Origin: Pseudomonadota bacterium
GTDB lineage: Bacteria > Desulfobacterota > Desulfobulbia > Desulfobulbales > Desulfobulbaceae
Assembly (NCBI GenBank): GCA_009778235.1
Contig: WRKE01000205.1
Span: 1-6,697 of the forward strand
DNA: 6,697 nucleotides
Direction: 5' to 3'
Below the pieces are notes generated by a model. It ran no database searches and was not told where the DNA came from. It saw only the letters and a list, made by a program, of their open reading frames with translations. Shown here piece after piece: positions 1-5,362 of the stretch. A program made the position numbers and the translations under genes. Positions within the stretch are counted from its first letter, which is position 1. Each line of letters begins with the position of its first letter.

Positions 1-902
1 GCACCTTGGGCAAGAACGGGCAGGGCATGATCGCTGGTGGTCTGCACCATAAAAGAGAGCAACTGCTGCAGGGGATTGTCAGCCGGCAGGGAGGCATAGG
101 TGCGATGGAGGACAAGCAATTGGCCAAGCAGGGTTGAATCCGTGGGCTTGAACTCGGCCAGAGTGGCGAGAATCTCCAGGGCTGCCCCGGTTTCTTTGGG
201 TCCGGCCGCGCCTAGCCCAGCCAAAGCGGATTGTTCAGGTGATTGCGGTGGCCGGTTGGTCAGCTCCATGGAAAAAAGATTGGCAAGCCGGCCCGCCGCG
301 GCTGCGGTTTTCGGATCGAGGGTGCCTGAGTGGCCGGCCTGTTGGAGCAGGGTGACAATCTCCTGCAAGGTGGCCTGGATGTTCGGTTCAGGTGCGGACA
401 GGGGTCTTGAGACGAGCAGCTCCGCCAGTTGATTGATCAGGGCCGGGACCGGAAGAGGAGAAGAAGAAGCGGAGCTTGCGGCCTGCTGCCCGGCAAAAAA
501 AAGCAATGTTTCCTGGGTTGCGGGCCTGAGCTGGGCTACCAGGAGAGGATCGTCGGCAACCGCGGCCAATTGCGGCAATAAAAGAGGCTCTTTTCCCAAG
601 AGGGGCAAGACATTGCCTAGCTGGCGCTCAGCTGGTCCGGGGGTGAGCACCTGCAATTCCATGCGCGGGGCCATAGCCACGACTTGCAGGTTGAGTTTTT
701 GCCCGATTTGCAGAGGAGTGGACGATTCGGCCGTCACTTGCTGGCCGTTTAAATCGAGAGTGAACAGGCGAGCATCGCCCTTGGCCATGACTGTGCCCAG
801 CAGGAATTGGCCTTGGGTGAAGGGGAGGCGGTGCTGCTGCTCTCCCGTAAGCCGCGAGGAAAAAGGAGCTTTAACCTCGGTAGTCAGGGTAATTGGTTCC
901 AT
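1..902 (-). CDS. FliK-like flagellar hook-length control protein, N-terminal part (C-terminus beyond left edge)
   Basis: An open frame runs from ATG at 902 to the left edge without a stop, giving 300 visible residues. The start is supported by a strong AGGAGG at 912-917, nine bases upstream. Residues about 29-87 form a compact beta-rich stretch with the pattern GQFLLGTVMAKG, then TLDLNGQQVTAES, then PLQIGQKLNLQV. This resembles the N-terminal region of FliK-type proteins in delta-proteobacterial flagellar clusters. It is followed by Leu/Gln/Ala-rich, partly disordered sequence with a Ser run near residues 142-148, as expected of a hook-length ruler. No cysteine is seen in the 300 residues, in keeping with an exported flagellar protein. 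The diagnostic Flg_hook C-terminal domain would lie outside the window, so the FliK call rests on the N-terminal pattern and the flagellar neighbourhood. FliK measures hook length and, through FlhB, switches export from hook to filament subunits. A different FliK-like or uncharacterised flagellar protein is possible. Confidence 0.62.
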   Translation of the reverse strand, partial: MEPITLTTEVKAPFSSRLTGEQQHRLPFTQGQFLLGTVMAKGDARLFTLDLNGQQVTAESSTPLQIGQKLNLQVVAMAPRMELQVLTPGPAERQLGNVLPLLGKEPLLLPQLAAVADDPLLVAQLRPATQETLLFFAGQQAASSASSSPLPVPALINQLAELLVSRPLSAPEPNIQATLQEIVTLLQQAGHSGTLDPKTAAAAGRLANLFSMELTNRPPQSPEQSALAGLGAAGPKETGAALEILATLAEFKPTDSTLLGQLLVLHRTYASLPADNPLQQLLSFMVQTTSDHALPVLAQG

Positions 903-911
903 GAGGATTCC

Positions 912-917
912 CCTCCT
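912..917 (-). promoter_or_regulatory. Shine-Dalgarno of the FliK-like gene
   Basis: AGGAGG, followed by GG, on the minus strand, nine bases before ATG 902. It fixes the start of the FliK-like gene and argues against the longer open frame that continues upstream. The 153-base spacer (903-1055) between this gene and the second PilZ gene shows no convincing terminator or promoter, so both may be on one transcript. Confidence 0.75.
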
Positions 918-1055
918 GCTTCTTTCGCCCCTTGCGGTCAACCGGGCATTCCAAGGACAAAGAAGGCGTTGTTGGGCCCTGATGTTGTGAGAGAAAACAG
1001 TGGATGCGAACAGGGGGCGGAACAGACCTCAATGGCGGTCCATCCGCGTCAGGCA

Positions 1056-1730
1056 TCAGACGGTATGTACATTCTCCCTGAGTCGGCGGCGTTGCTCCTG
1101 CATGCAGCAGGCCATGATCGTGTTTCTGACCTTGGGCATGATATTGGTAAAATGAAAGGCAACTTGAAACCGATCCTTGCGGATTCGGTACGACCGGATC
1201 ACACTGGCCAGGCAGACGATGGGATTGTCTTCCTCCGGTACAGTGATAACCAACTGAACATGTTGGTTTTCGACTGGCTTTTCGGGAAAAATGGCCAGAA
1301 CGCCGCTGCCGCTTAAGTCAATCGTGGTGCCGGTCATCTTCCAGGTGTTGGCCGTGGTTTCTTGGGACCCGGCAATGGAGGAGACTACTATGGGAGTGGT
1401 GATCGCCACCCGGAAGTAATCGCGCAGAGCTTCCGGAGCAACAGGTTCCCGGGCTGTGAAACTCAGGCGGCGGTCCCTGACAACGCGGTCGAGCCGGGCA
1501 ATCAGGTTGATGGTTAGATCGTTGTGTTTGATTGTCAGATTACAATCGGCGCCGATTTTCAGATCGGCCGGATCCCAGGCGCGGGGAGGAAAAACGAGTT
1601 CCAGGCAAGGGGACTCTTTTTTGACGAGCAAGGCATTGCTGCGAATAATTTCGTCATGGACCCCGGGTAGATCGACAATGGTAGGGGCATTGTCAGTCAA
1701 TTGTTCTAAAATATCATAAATTCTCGACAC
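1056..1730 (-). CDS. PilZ-domain (YcgR-like) c-di-GMP receptor protein, second of a tandem pair
   Basis: With a GTG start at 1730 this is a 224-residue protein. Residues about 30-95 form an N-terminal beta domain like that preceding PilZ in YcgR-type proteins. The PilZ domain begins at the RxxxR motif, R103-D-Y-F-R107, and continues to D138-L-S140-G-S-G143. These are the residues that contact cyclic di-GMP in known PilZ proteins, so ligand binding is expected. A C-terminal helix carries IMACC (C208-C209) and a basic QRRRLR. The open frame extends upstream to an ATG at 1943, but that stretch is the shifted-frame translation of the preceding PilZ gene's 3' end and looks like a shadow. GTG 1730 has AGGG six bases upstream and aligns with the probable start of the paralogue. 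The ATG at 1783, which overlaps the previous stop as ATGA, is out of frame. Its likely role is to couple c-di-GMP levels to flagellar function; the partner is unknown. The family call is firm and the start is uncertain. Confidence 0.85.
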   Translation of the reverse strand: MSRIYDILEQLTDNAPTIVDLPGVHDEIIRSNALLVKKESPCLELVFPPRAWDPADLKIGADCNLTIKHNDLTINLIARLDRVVRDRRLSFTAREPVAPEALRDYFRVAITTPIVVSSIAGSQETTANTWKMTGTTIDLSGSGVLAIFPEKPVENQHVQLVITVPEEDNPIVCLASVIRSYRIRKDRFQVAFHFTNIMPKVRNTIMACCMQEQRRRLRENVHTV

Positions 1731-1779
1731 GTTATGCCCTATGGTCTCCGTTGGAGAAAGTGCCGTGCTGGGGTGTTGC

Positions 1780-2478
1780 TCATGCGGCGTTGATGCTTTC
1801 CAGCCGGACTCGCATGCGCAGATACCGGCGCTGTAACTCAAAACAACAAGCCATGATCTTATCTTGGCTCTCTGAGTCGATCTCATCAAAATGCAGGGCA
1901 ATGTGATAAAAATGATTATCAATCTTCCGGCAGCGGACCACATGCCCCAAGGACTCGATGACCTCCATGTCCCTGGTGGGAAGGGTGAGTTCGATTTTCG
2001 CCTTGACCCCTTGTTCCAGTGGTTCGCTGAAACTGCAGAGTACGCCGCTGCCGCTCAAATCGATGGTGTCGCCATCAAGCCGCCAACCTGGAAGTTCTTG
2101 CTTCGTTTCCTCCTCTAAAATGGCCGAAGCCGCAATCTTGGTGGCAGCGTCAACGCGGAAATAGTTCCGGGCGTGGGTGTGGGTCACTGTCTCCCGGGCA
2201 ACGAGTTCGAGAACAGATGTATCCTTGACTGCCTGAATAGAGGCGGTGAGTACGATGGTTTGGTTGGTGAACTCGAACATCACCAGGCAGGATCTGGTGG
2301 TGTCCACCTGATCGGGCACCAGGGAGCCGTCAGGAAAGGTGAGGGTGAAGGCCGGAGGATGCGCCTTCCCGTAGGAGCAGTGCAACCGCAGCTTCTCTTT
2401 CCGCCCAAGGAACGGAACTGCTGTGCGTACCGCCATACCATCTTTGACGGAATTGAAAAAGTTTATCAATAATGACAA
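1780..2478 (-). CDS. PilZ-domain (YcgR-like) c-di-GMP receptor protein, first of a tandem pair
   Basis: A paralogue of the following gene with the same two-domain plan. Counting from the internal ATG at 2436 (218 residues), an N-terminal beta domain covers about 8-85. RxxxR is at R90-N-Y-F-R94 and DxSxxG at D126-L-S128-G-S-G131, so the c-di-GMP contacts are intact. The C-terminal helix has IMACC (C197-C198) followed by LQRRYLR. I favour the TTG start at 2478 (232 residues), because the added LSLLINFFNSVKDG lines up with the first residues of the GTG-started paralogue and continues smoothly into the MAVRTAVPF strand. ATG 2436 and TTG 2469 are alternatives, and none has a strong Shine-Dalgarno. 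The frame stays open to a TTG at 2628, but that extra sequence looks like a translated AT/pyrimidine-rich leader. It lies downstream of the FliT-like gene, probably in the same operon. No signal peptide or membrane segment is clear, so it is taken as cytoplasmic. Confidence 0.86.
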   Translation of the reverse strand: MSLLINFFNSVKDGMAVRTAVPFLGRKEKLRLHCSYGKAHPPAFTLTFPDGSLVPDQVDTTRSCLVMFEFTNQTIVLTASIQAVKDTSVLELVARETVTHTHARNYFRVDAATKIAASAILEEETKQELPGWRLDGDTIDLSGSGVLCSFSEPLEQGVKAKIELTLPTRDMEVIESLGHVVRCRKIDNHFYHIALHFDEIDSESQDKIMACCFELQRRYLRMRVRLESINAA

Positions 2479-2640
2479 AGCGCAATACTCGATAAGGGGT
2501 CTTGGCGACAGGACTACTTCTAAAATGCCATAGCTTGGTGCAAAAAGGAAGAATTTTTTAAAAAACAGCGGGAAAAGAATGGAGGCGGTACCACGGAGGA
2601 GAAAAGGGGAGCCGGGGATTTCTTGCAAAAAATAAAGGCG
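2479..2640 (-). other. AT/pyrimidine-rich spacer between the FliT-like gene and the PilZ pair
   Basis: These 162 bases are strikingly pyrimidine-rich on the coding (minus) strand and contain a T6A6 palindrome at 2554-2565. A T-rich run (TTTATTTTTT) lies immediately after the FliT-like stop, preceded by only a three-base-pair GGC/GCC stem, which is too weak to call a terminator. TTGCAC (2538-2543) could be a -35 element, but no matching -10 follows at normal spacing. This is the longest gap within the fliD-to-FliK stretch and the best place for a secondary promoter of the PilZ genes, but I cannot point to one. Confidence 0.35.
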
Positions 2641-3042
2641 TCAGCCGGATGAGGAGAAACGTTTTCCCGTTGACGCGATTGTCGGTTTGTACCCTTGCAG
2701 CATGGAATTACCTTTCTGCAGCGTCTGCTGTTCACTGCGCTGCATTGCCATGATGCTTTTGATGTGCGGCATCAGGCGCTGGTTTCGCTCCTGGATCCCC
2801 TGCATGAGTTGCAGCCACTCTTTGGTTATGTCCAATTCCCGCAGGAAGCGGTGGTGCCGCAACAGGTGAAACAGTTCGCTGTCGGGCGCTTTGGCTTCTT
2901 CTTGAAGCGCATCAAGTCGCGCGCTGATTTCGGCCGCGGCGGTCAATTCGTTGTTCTGGATGTTTTGCTCGATTGCCTGGCCCAACGAATCGAGTTGCCG
3001 GTACCGGGCCGCGGCCTGTTCAATTAAGGCGAGTGGCTCCAT
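2641..3042 (-). CDS. fliT: FliT/FlgN-like flagellar export chaperone
   Basis: A 133-residue, mainly helical protein: MEPLALIEQAAARYRQLDSL starts a first amphipathic helix, followed by further Gln/Glu/Leu-rich helices to about residue 110 and a Lys/Ser-rich, probably flexible tail. Small size, helical content and position directly after fliS match FliT or FlgN-type chaperones, which bind FliD or hook-filament junction proteins and deliver them to the export gate. The sequence of this family is poorly conserved, so the call leans on gene order. ATG 3042 follows the fliS TGA with a single base between them (3043), and no clear Shine-Dalgarno is present, so translation is probably coupled to fliS. 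In enterobacteria FliT also inhibits FlhDC; there is no evidence of that role here. Confidence 0.7.
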   Translation of the reverse strand: MEPLALIEQAAARYRQLDSLGQAIEQNIQNNELTAAAEISARLDALQEEAKAPDSELFHLLRHHRFLRELDITKEWLQLMQGIQERNQRLMPHIKSIMAMQRSEQQTLQKGNSMLQGYKPTIASTGKRFSSSG

Positions 3043-3043
3043 C

Positions 3044-3493
3044 TCACATCGCCACCGTCAAAGGCCGGTAGGAGGCCTCGGGCATGCCGTGGGCGGTGCT
3101 GGCGGCGCTAACCCGCATCTCTTGTTTGTTGATCTCAACGGCTTGCGCCCAGGTGGCCCGGAGATCCGACAGCAAGTGCCTGACTTCGAGCAGCGGGGCC
3201 GGGTCGTTTTTCAGGTTGGCCTGCAGCATTTGGCGCAACATATAGGCATAGAGGGCATCGAGGTTGTCCGCCAATTGGGCATCCTGGCTGTGGTCCAAGG
3301 TGGCGGCGAATTCGGCGACAATGGCCGAGGCCTTGTTGATATAAAGGGCCCGCTTGTCGATCTCGTCGTTTTCAATGGCCTGCACGCCGCAGGTGAGGAA
3401 GCGGATGGCGCCATCATGCAGCATGAGCAGCAACTGTTCCGGCGGGGCGGAGCTGATCTCGGTGGCCAGGTATTGGTTGGTGTATTCGCTCAT
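3044..3493 (-). CDS. fliS: Flagellin-specific chaperone FliS
   Basis: 149 residues. The N-terminus shows the family signature: YTNQYLATEISSAPPEQLLLM is followed by LHDGAIRFL, the first helices of the FliS four-helix bundle. The segment LDALYAYMLRQMLQANLKND, near residues 78-97, is another hallmark, and LLSDLRATWAQA closes the bundle. FliS binds the C-terminal D0 helix of newly made flagellin in the cytoplasm, prevents early polymerisation and hands it to FlhA. ATG 3493 overlaps the fliD stop by one base (TGATG) and has CAGGAG six bases upstream. The adjoining GTG at 3496 would be only three bases from that site, so ATG is preferred. A tail of about 25 residues (ending SYRPLTVAM) makes it slightly longer than many FliS proteins. 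Confidence 0.95.
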   Translation of the reverse strand: MSEYTNQYLATEISSAPPEQLLLMLHDGAIRFLTCGVQAIENDEIDKRALYINKASAIVAEFAATLDHSQDAQLADNLDALYAYMLRQMLQANLKNDPAPLLEVRHLLSDLRATWAQAVEINKQEMRVSAASTAHGMPEASYRPLTVAM

Positions 3494-4890
3494 CACTTGC
3501 TCCTGTTCATCATATTGCTGAGCGCGGTCATCTGTTGAGTCAGATAGGAAGATTGCGAATTGAGGCTGCTGAGCAGGGTCTCCATCGCCGAGAATTGGGA
3601 TTCAAGCATCTTCTGCCGCTGCTCGAGCCGCGTTTCCATGGTGGCTATCTGGCTGTCGATTCGTTTGATGCTGTCAGTAATGCTCGTTTTTCTGCCCTGG
3701 AGCATTCCCGTGGTTGTGCTGGTCATGGCACCCAGATAATCTTGAAACTGCGCTATTACTCCCTTGTTCTCCCCTTTCCCGGAGAGCAGGCTGACCACGC
3801 TGTCCAGATTGTTGTTGACCGCATCGGCCAGAACCTTGTCGTCCACCAGGAGGGTGCCGTCTTTCTGCGTTTTGAAGCCCAACTGCGACAGGGTGGAAAA
3901 CACGCCGTCATTGGCTGTAAGCGTGGTGAGCATGCTCTGCAGATGACGTTTGATGGAGTTGATGCCGGAGTCTCCGCCCAGCACACCGCCGCCTTGCTCG
4001 TCGATCACCGATTGGCCCGTGATGAAGCTGATCACATCGTTGTATCCCTTGGCAAAGGCTTGAATGGCCGAGGTGATGCTGTTTTGATCGAGGCTGATGT
4101 TCAGGGTGGTGAAGGAGCCTTCCTTGGCCTGCATCAGATCCAGAGTGACGCCTGGAATGGCTTCGGTCAGCTTGTTCGAGTCGCTGTAGATGTCGACGGT
4201 GTCGATGCGGACGTGGGCGCGGGTTGCCGCTTGGGTGGGTGGATTGATGGTCCCGCCGAAGCCGTCGTCCAGATTCATGCCGCCGAGACTGTCCGTTCCT
4301 CCGATCAGGTCGCTGCTGTCAAGGGAGAAGGTCGTGCCAACGCTTCCACCGGTCAAGGCAAGGCGGTAGGGATTGGCGCTGCCATCGTTGATGATTGCCG
4401 CGGATACGCCGAGATTGGCATCGTTGATGGCCTGCATGATCCCTTCCAGGGAATTGTTCGCCGAGGTGATCGCAATGTCGTGGTTGGCGCCACCGACGGT
4501 CAGATGCAAGGTGCCGGTGCCGAAGGTTGCGCTTGTTTTGCTGGCCACCCCGTCTTGGGTCACCGATTTCTGCACCTGGGCCAGGGAGAGCACCTCGACC
4601 TGGTACCTGCCGCCAACGAGCGCCCCGGTGGAGACAGAGGCGGAGAGATAGTCGGTGGTATTTTGTTTGATCGCTCGTTGCTGAAGCGTATCGGCATCGG
4701 CAAGGGTCTTGATCGAGTCGGCGAAGGCTTTGAGTTTGGCATCCAGGTCGGTGAATGCGGCCAACCGGCTGTTCTGCCAGGTTTTGTCGGCCTGCAGCCG
4801 GTTGATCGGCGCTTGCTCGATATTCATCAACTGGGTGATGATGGCGGAGGTGTCCAGTCCACTTGCCAGACCACTGAATTGAATAGCCAT
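3493..4890 (-). CDS. fliD: Flagellar filament cap protein FliD (hook-associated protein 2)
   Basis: 465 residues, a normal length for FliD. The N-terminus has the family signature: FSGLASGLDTSAIITQLMNI with the following EQAPINRL, then a helical D0/D1 region to about residue 70, and GGRYQVEVLSLAQVQ near 93-107 (FliD_N). Residues about 121-182 form a flagellin-IN-like repeat (GTLHLTVGG, then SLEGIMQAIN, then GVSAAIINDG). The FliD_C region covers about 225-455, with ITSAIQAFAKGYNDVISFI, GTLLVDDKVLADAV and a C-terminal coiled coil (about 400-460) ending in MMNRSK. There is no cysteine, as is usual for exported filament proteins. FliD is exported and forms the pentameric or hexameric cap under which flagellin is inserted; it may also act in adhesion. 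The start ATG 4890 has GGAGGT seven bases upstream. The gene follows flaG after 22 bases and overlaps fliS by one base. Confidence 0.97.
   Translation of the reverse strand: MAIQFSGLASGLDTSAIITQLMNIEQAPINRLQADKTWQNSRLAAFTDLDAKLKAFADSIKTLADADTLQQRAIKQNTTDYLSASVSTGALVGGRYQVEVLSLAQVQKSVTQDGVASKTSATFGTGTLHLTVGGANHDIAITSANNSLEGIMQAINDANLGVSAAIINDGSANPYRLALTGGSVGTTFSLDSSDLIGGTDSLGGMNLDDGFGGTINPPTQAATRAHVRIDTVDIYSDSNKLTEAIPGVTLDLMQAKEGSFTTLNISLDQNSITSAIQAFAKGYNDVISFITGQSVIDEQGGGVLGGDSGINSIKRHLQSMLTTLTANDGVFSTLSQLGFKTQKDGTLLVDDKVLADAVNNNLDSVVSLLSGKGENKGVIAQFQDYLGAMTSTTTGMLQGRKTSITDSIKRIDSQIATMETRLEQRQKMLESQFSAMETLLSSLNSQSSYLTQQMTALSNMMNRSK
3500..3505 (-). promoter_or_regulatory. Shine-Dalgarno of fliS inside the fliD 3' end
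   Basis: CAGGAG on the minus strand lies within the last codons of fliD. It is six bases from ATG 3493 but only three from GTG 3496, and so decides the fliS start in favour of ATG. It also ties fliS translation to ribosomes finishing fliD. Confidence 0.65.
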
Positions 4891-4912
4891 AACGCAAACC
4901 TCCGTGTTTTTG

Positions 4913-5257
4913 TTAGCTGACTGTGTTGATCAGGTTCCCTCGTAATTCCTTGAGGTATTTGCTGAGCTTGAGGACTTCTTCCGCGGGAATCTGCCGTATG
5001 ACTTCATCGGTACTGCTGTTGACAATCTTTACAATTAATTCTTCGGTGGCGCTGTCTCGTTCAAAACGGACGCTGTACAAACCATCTTCGGTGATCGCTT
5101 TGATCTGGCCGAGCAGTTCTTCCGGCTGCACTTTTTGCTGCTGGGGGGTGGAGAGCGCCTGTTGCTGGCTTTCCTGCCGTTTGCGCGCGACTTGCTGCGC
5201 GGGTTCATTGCCTCTGGGCGGGCTCAGGTTGGTTATGGCCATGGTGTCGATATTCAT
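4913..5257 (-). CDS. flaG: FlaG family flagellar protein
   Basis: 114 residues. The first 45 or so are polar, Gln/Pro-rich and probably disordered. Residues about 46-114 carry the FlaG domain: an LLGQIKAI helix, the strand YSVRFERDSATEELIVKIVN, a turn with STDEVIRQIPAEEVLKL, and a final helix LSKYLKELRGNLI. FlaG proteins are encoded beside fliD in many polar-flagellated bacteria. Loss is reported to lengthen or destabilise filaments, although the mechanism is unsettled. ATG 5257 has a strong GGAGGT (5266-5271) eight bases upstream. It is the first gene after the flagellin terminator. Its transcription therefore comes either from read-through or from a promoter in the short interval 5272-5313, where I see only a weak sigma-70-like match. 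Confidence 0.93.
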   Translation of the reverse strand: MNIDTMAITNLSPPRGNEPAQQVARKRQESQQQALSTPQQQKVQPEELLGQIKAITEDGLYSVRFERDSATEELIVKIVNSSTDEVIRQIPAEEVLKLSKYLKELRGNLINTVS

Positions 5258-5313
5258 TTCTGGTTACCTCCATGTAAAGAGAAAATGTAATGGCCTGGAG
5301 TAAAATAACAAGG

Positions 5314-5344
5314 CCTGAGGAGACCGAAAACCGGTCTCCTCAGG
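5314..5344 (-). terminator. Hairpin terminator of the flagellin transcript
   Basis: Arms 5314-5326 and 5332-5344 are perfect 13-base inverted repeats (CCTGAGGAGACCG / CGGTCTCCTCAGG) around a five-base loop. The hairpin lies 19 bases past the flagellin stop codon. On the minus strand it is followed by CCTTGTTATTTTA, a T-rich but interrupted tract, and preceded by T6. On the plus strand no T tract follows, so termination is for the leftward transcript. The imperfect T tract may leave some read-through into flaG-fliD. Confidence 0.85.
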
Positions 5345-5362
5345 AAAAAAGGTAAGAAGATG

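Noticed and set aside
871..1056. 61-codon minus-strand frame in the spacer before the FliK-like gene
   Set aside because: It overlaps the FliK-like start in another frame, has Pro/Arg-rich composition and no clear ribosome site. The strong AGGAGG in this interval is spaced for ATG 902.
100..1316. Several plus-strand open frames (100-432, 433-990, 807-1316)
   Set aside because: They lie opposite the FliK-like and PilZ coding regions, overlap each other, and have Trp/Arg/Ser/Cys-rich translations typical of shadow frames.
1731..1943. Longer N-terminus of the second PilZ protein from ATG 1943
   Set aside because: The first 54 codons of this extension (1782-1943) overlap the end of the preceding PilZ gene in a shifted frame, and the remaining 17 codons are unconvincing. 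The stretch reads as hydrophobic, Cys-containing sequence with no counterpart in the paralogue.
2538..2543. TTGCAC as a -35 or sigma-54-like element before the PilZ genes
   Set aside because: No -10 match occurs 15-19 bases downstream, and there is no GG/GC pair at sigma-54 spacing.
2520..2735. 71-codon minus-strand frame overlapping the FliT-like 3' end
   Set aside because: It is mostly a shifted frame of the FliT-like gene plus the pyrimidine-rich leader, with no recognisable motif or ribosome site.
3535..4920. 461-codon plus-strand open frame opposite fliD
   Set aside because: It is antisense to a full, well-recognised fliD. Its translation is low-complexity, Gly/Val/Asp/His-rich and matches no family I know; it is kept open by the codon usage of fliD.
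5284..5311. Sigma-70-like promoter before flaG (TTGTTA, 16 bases, TACATT)
   Set aside because: Only four of six matches in each box, overlapping the terminator T tract. Too weak to annotate without start-site mapping.
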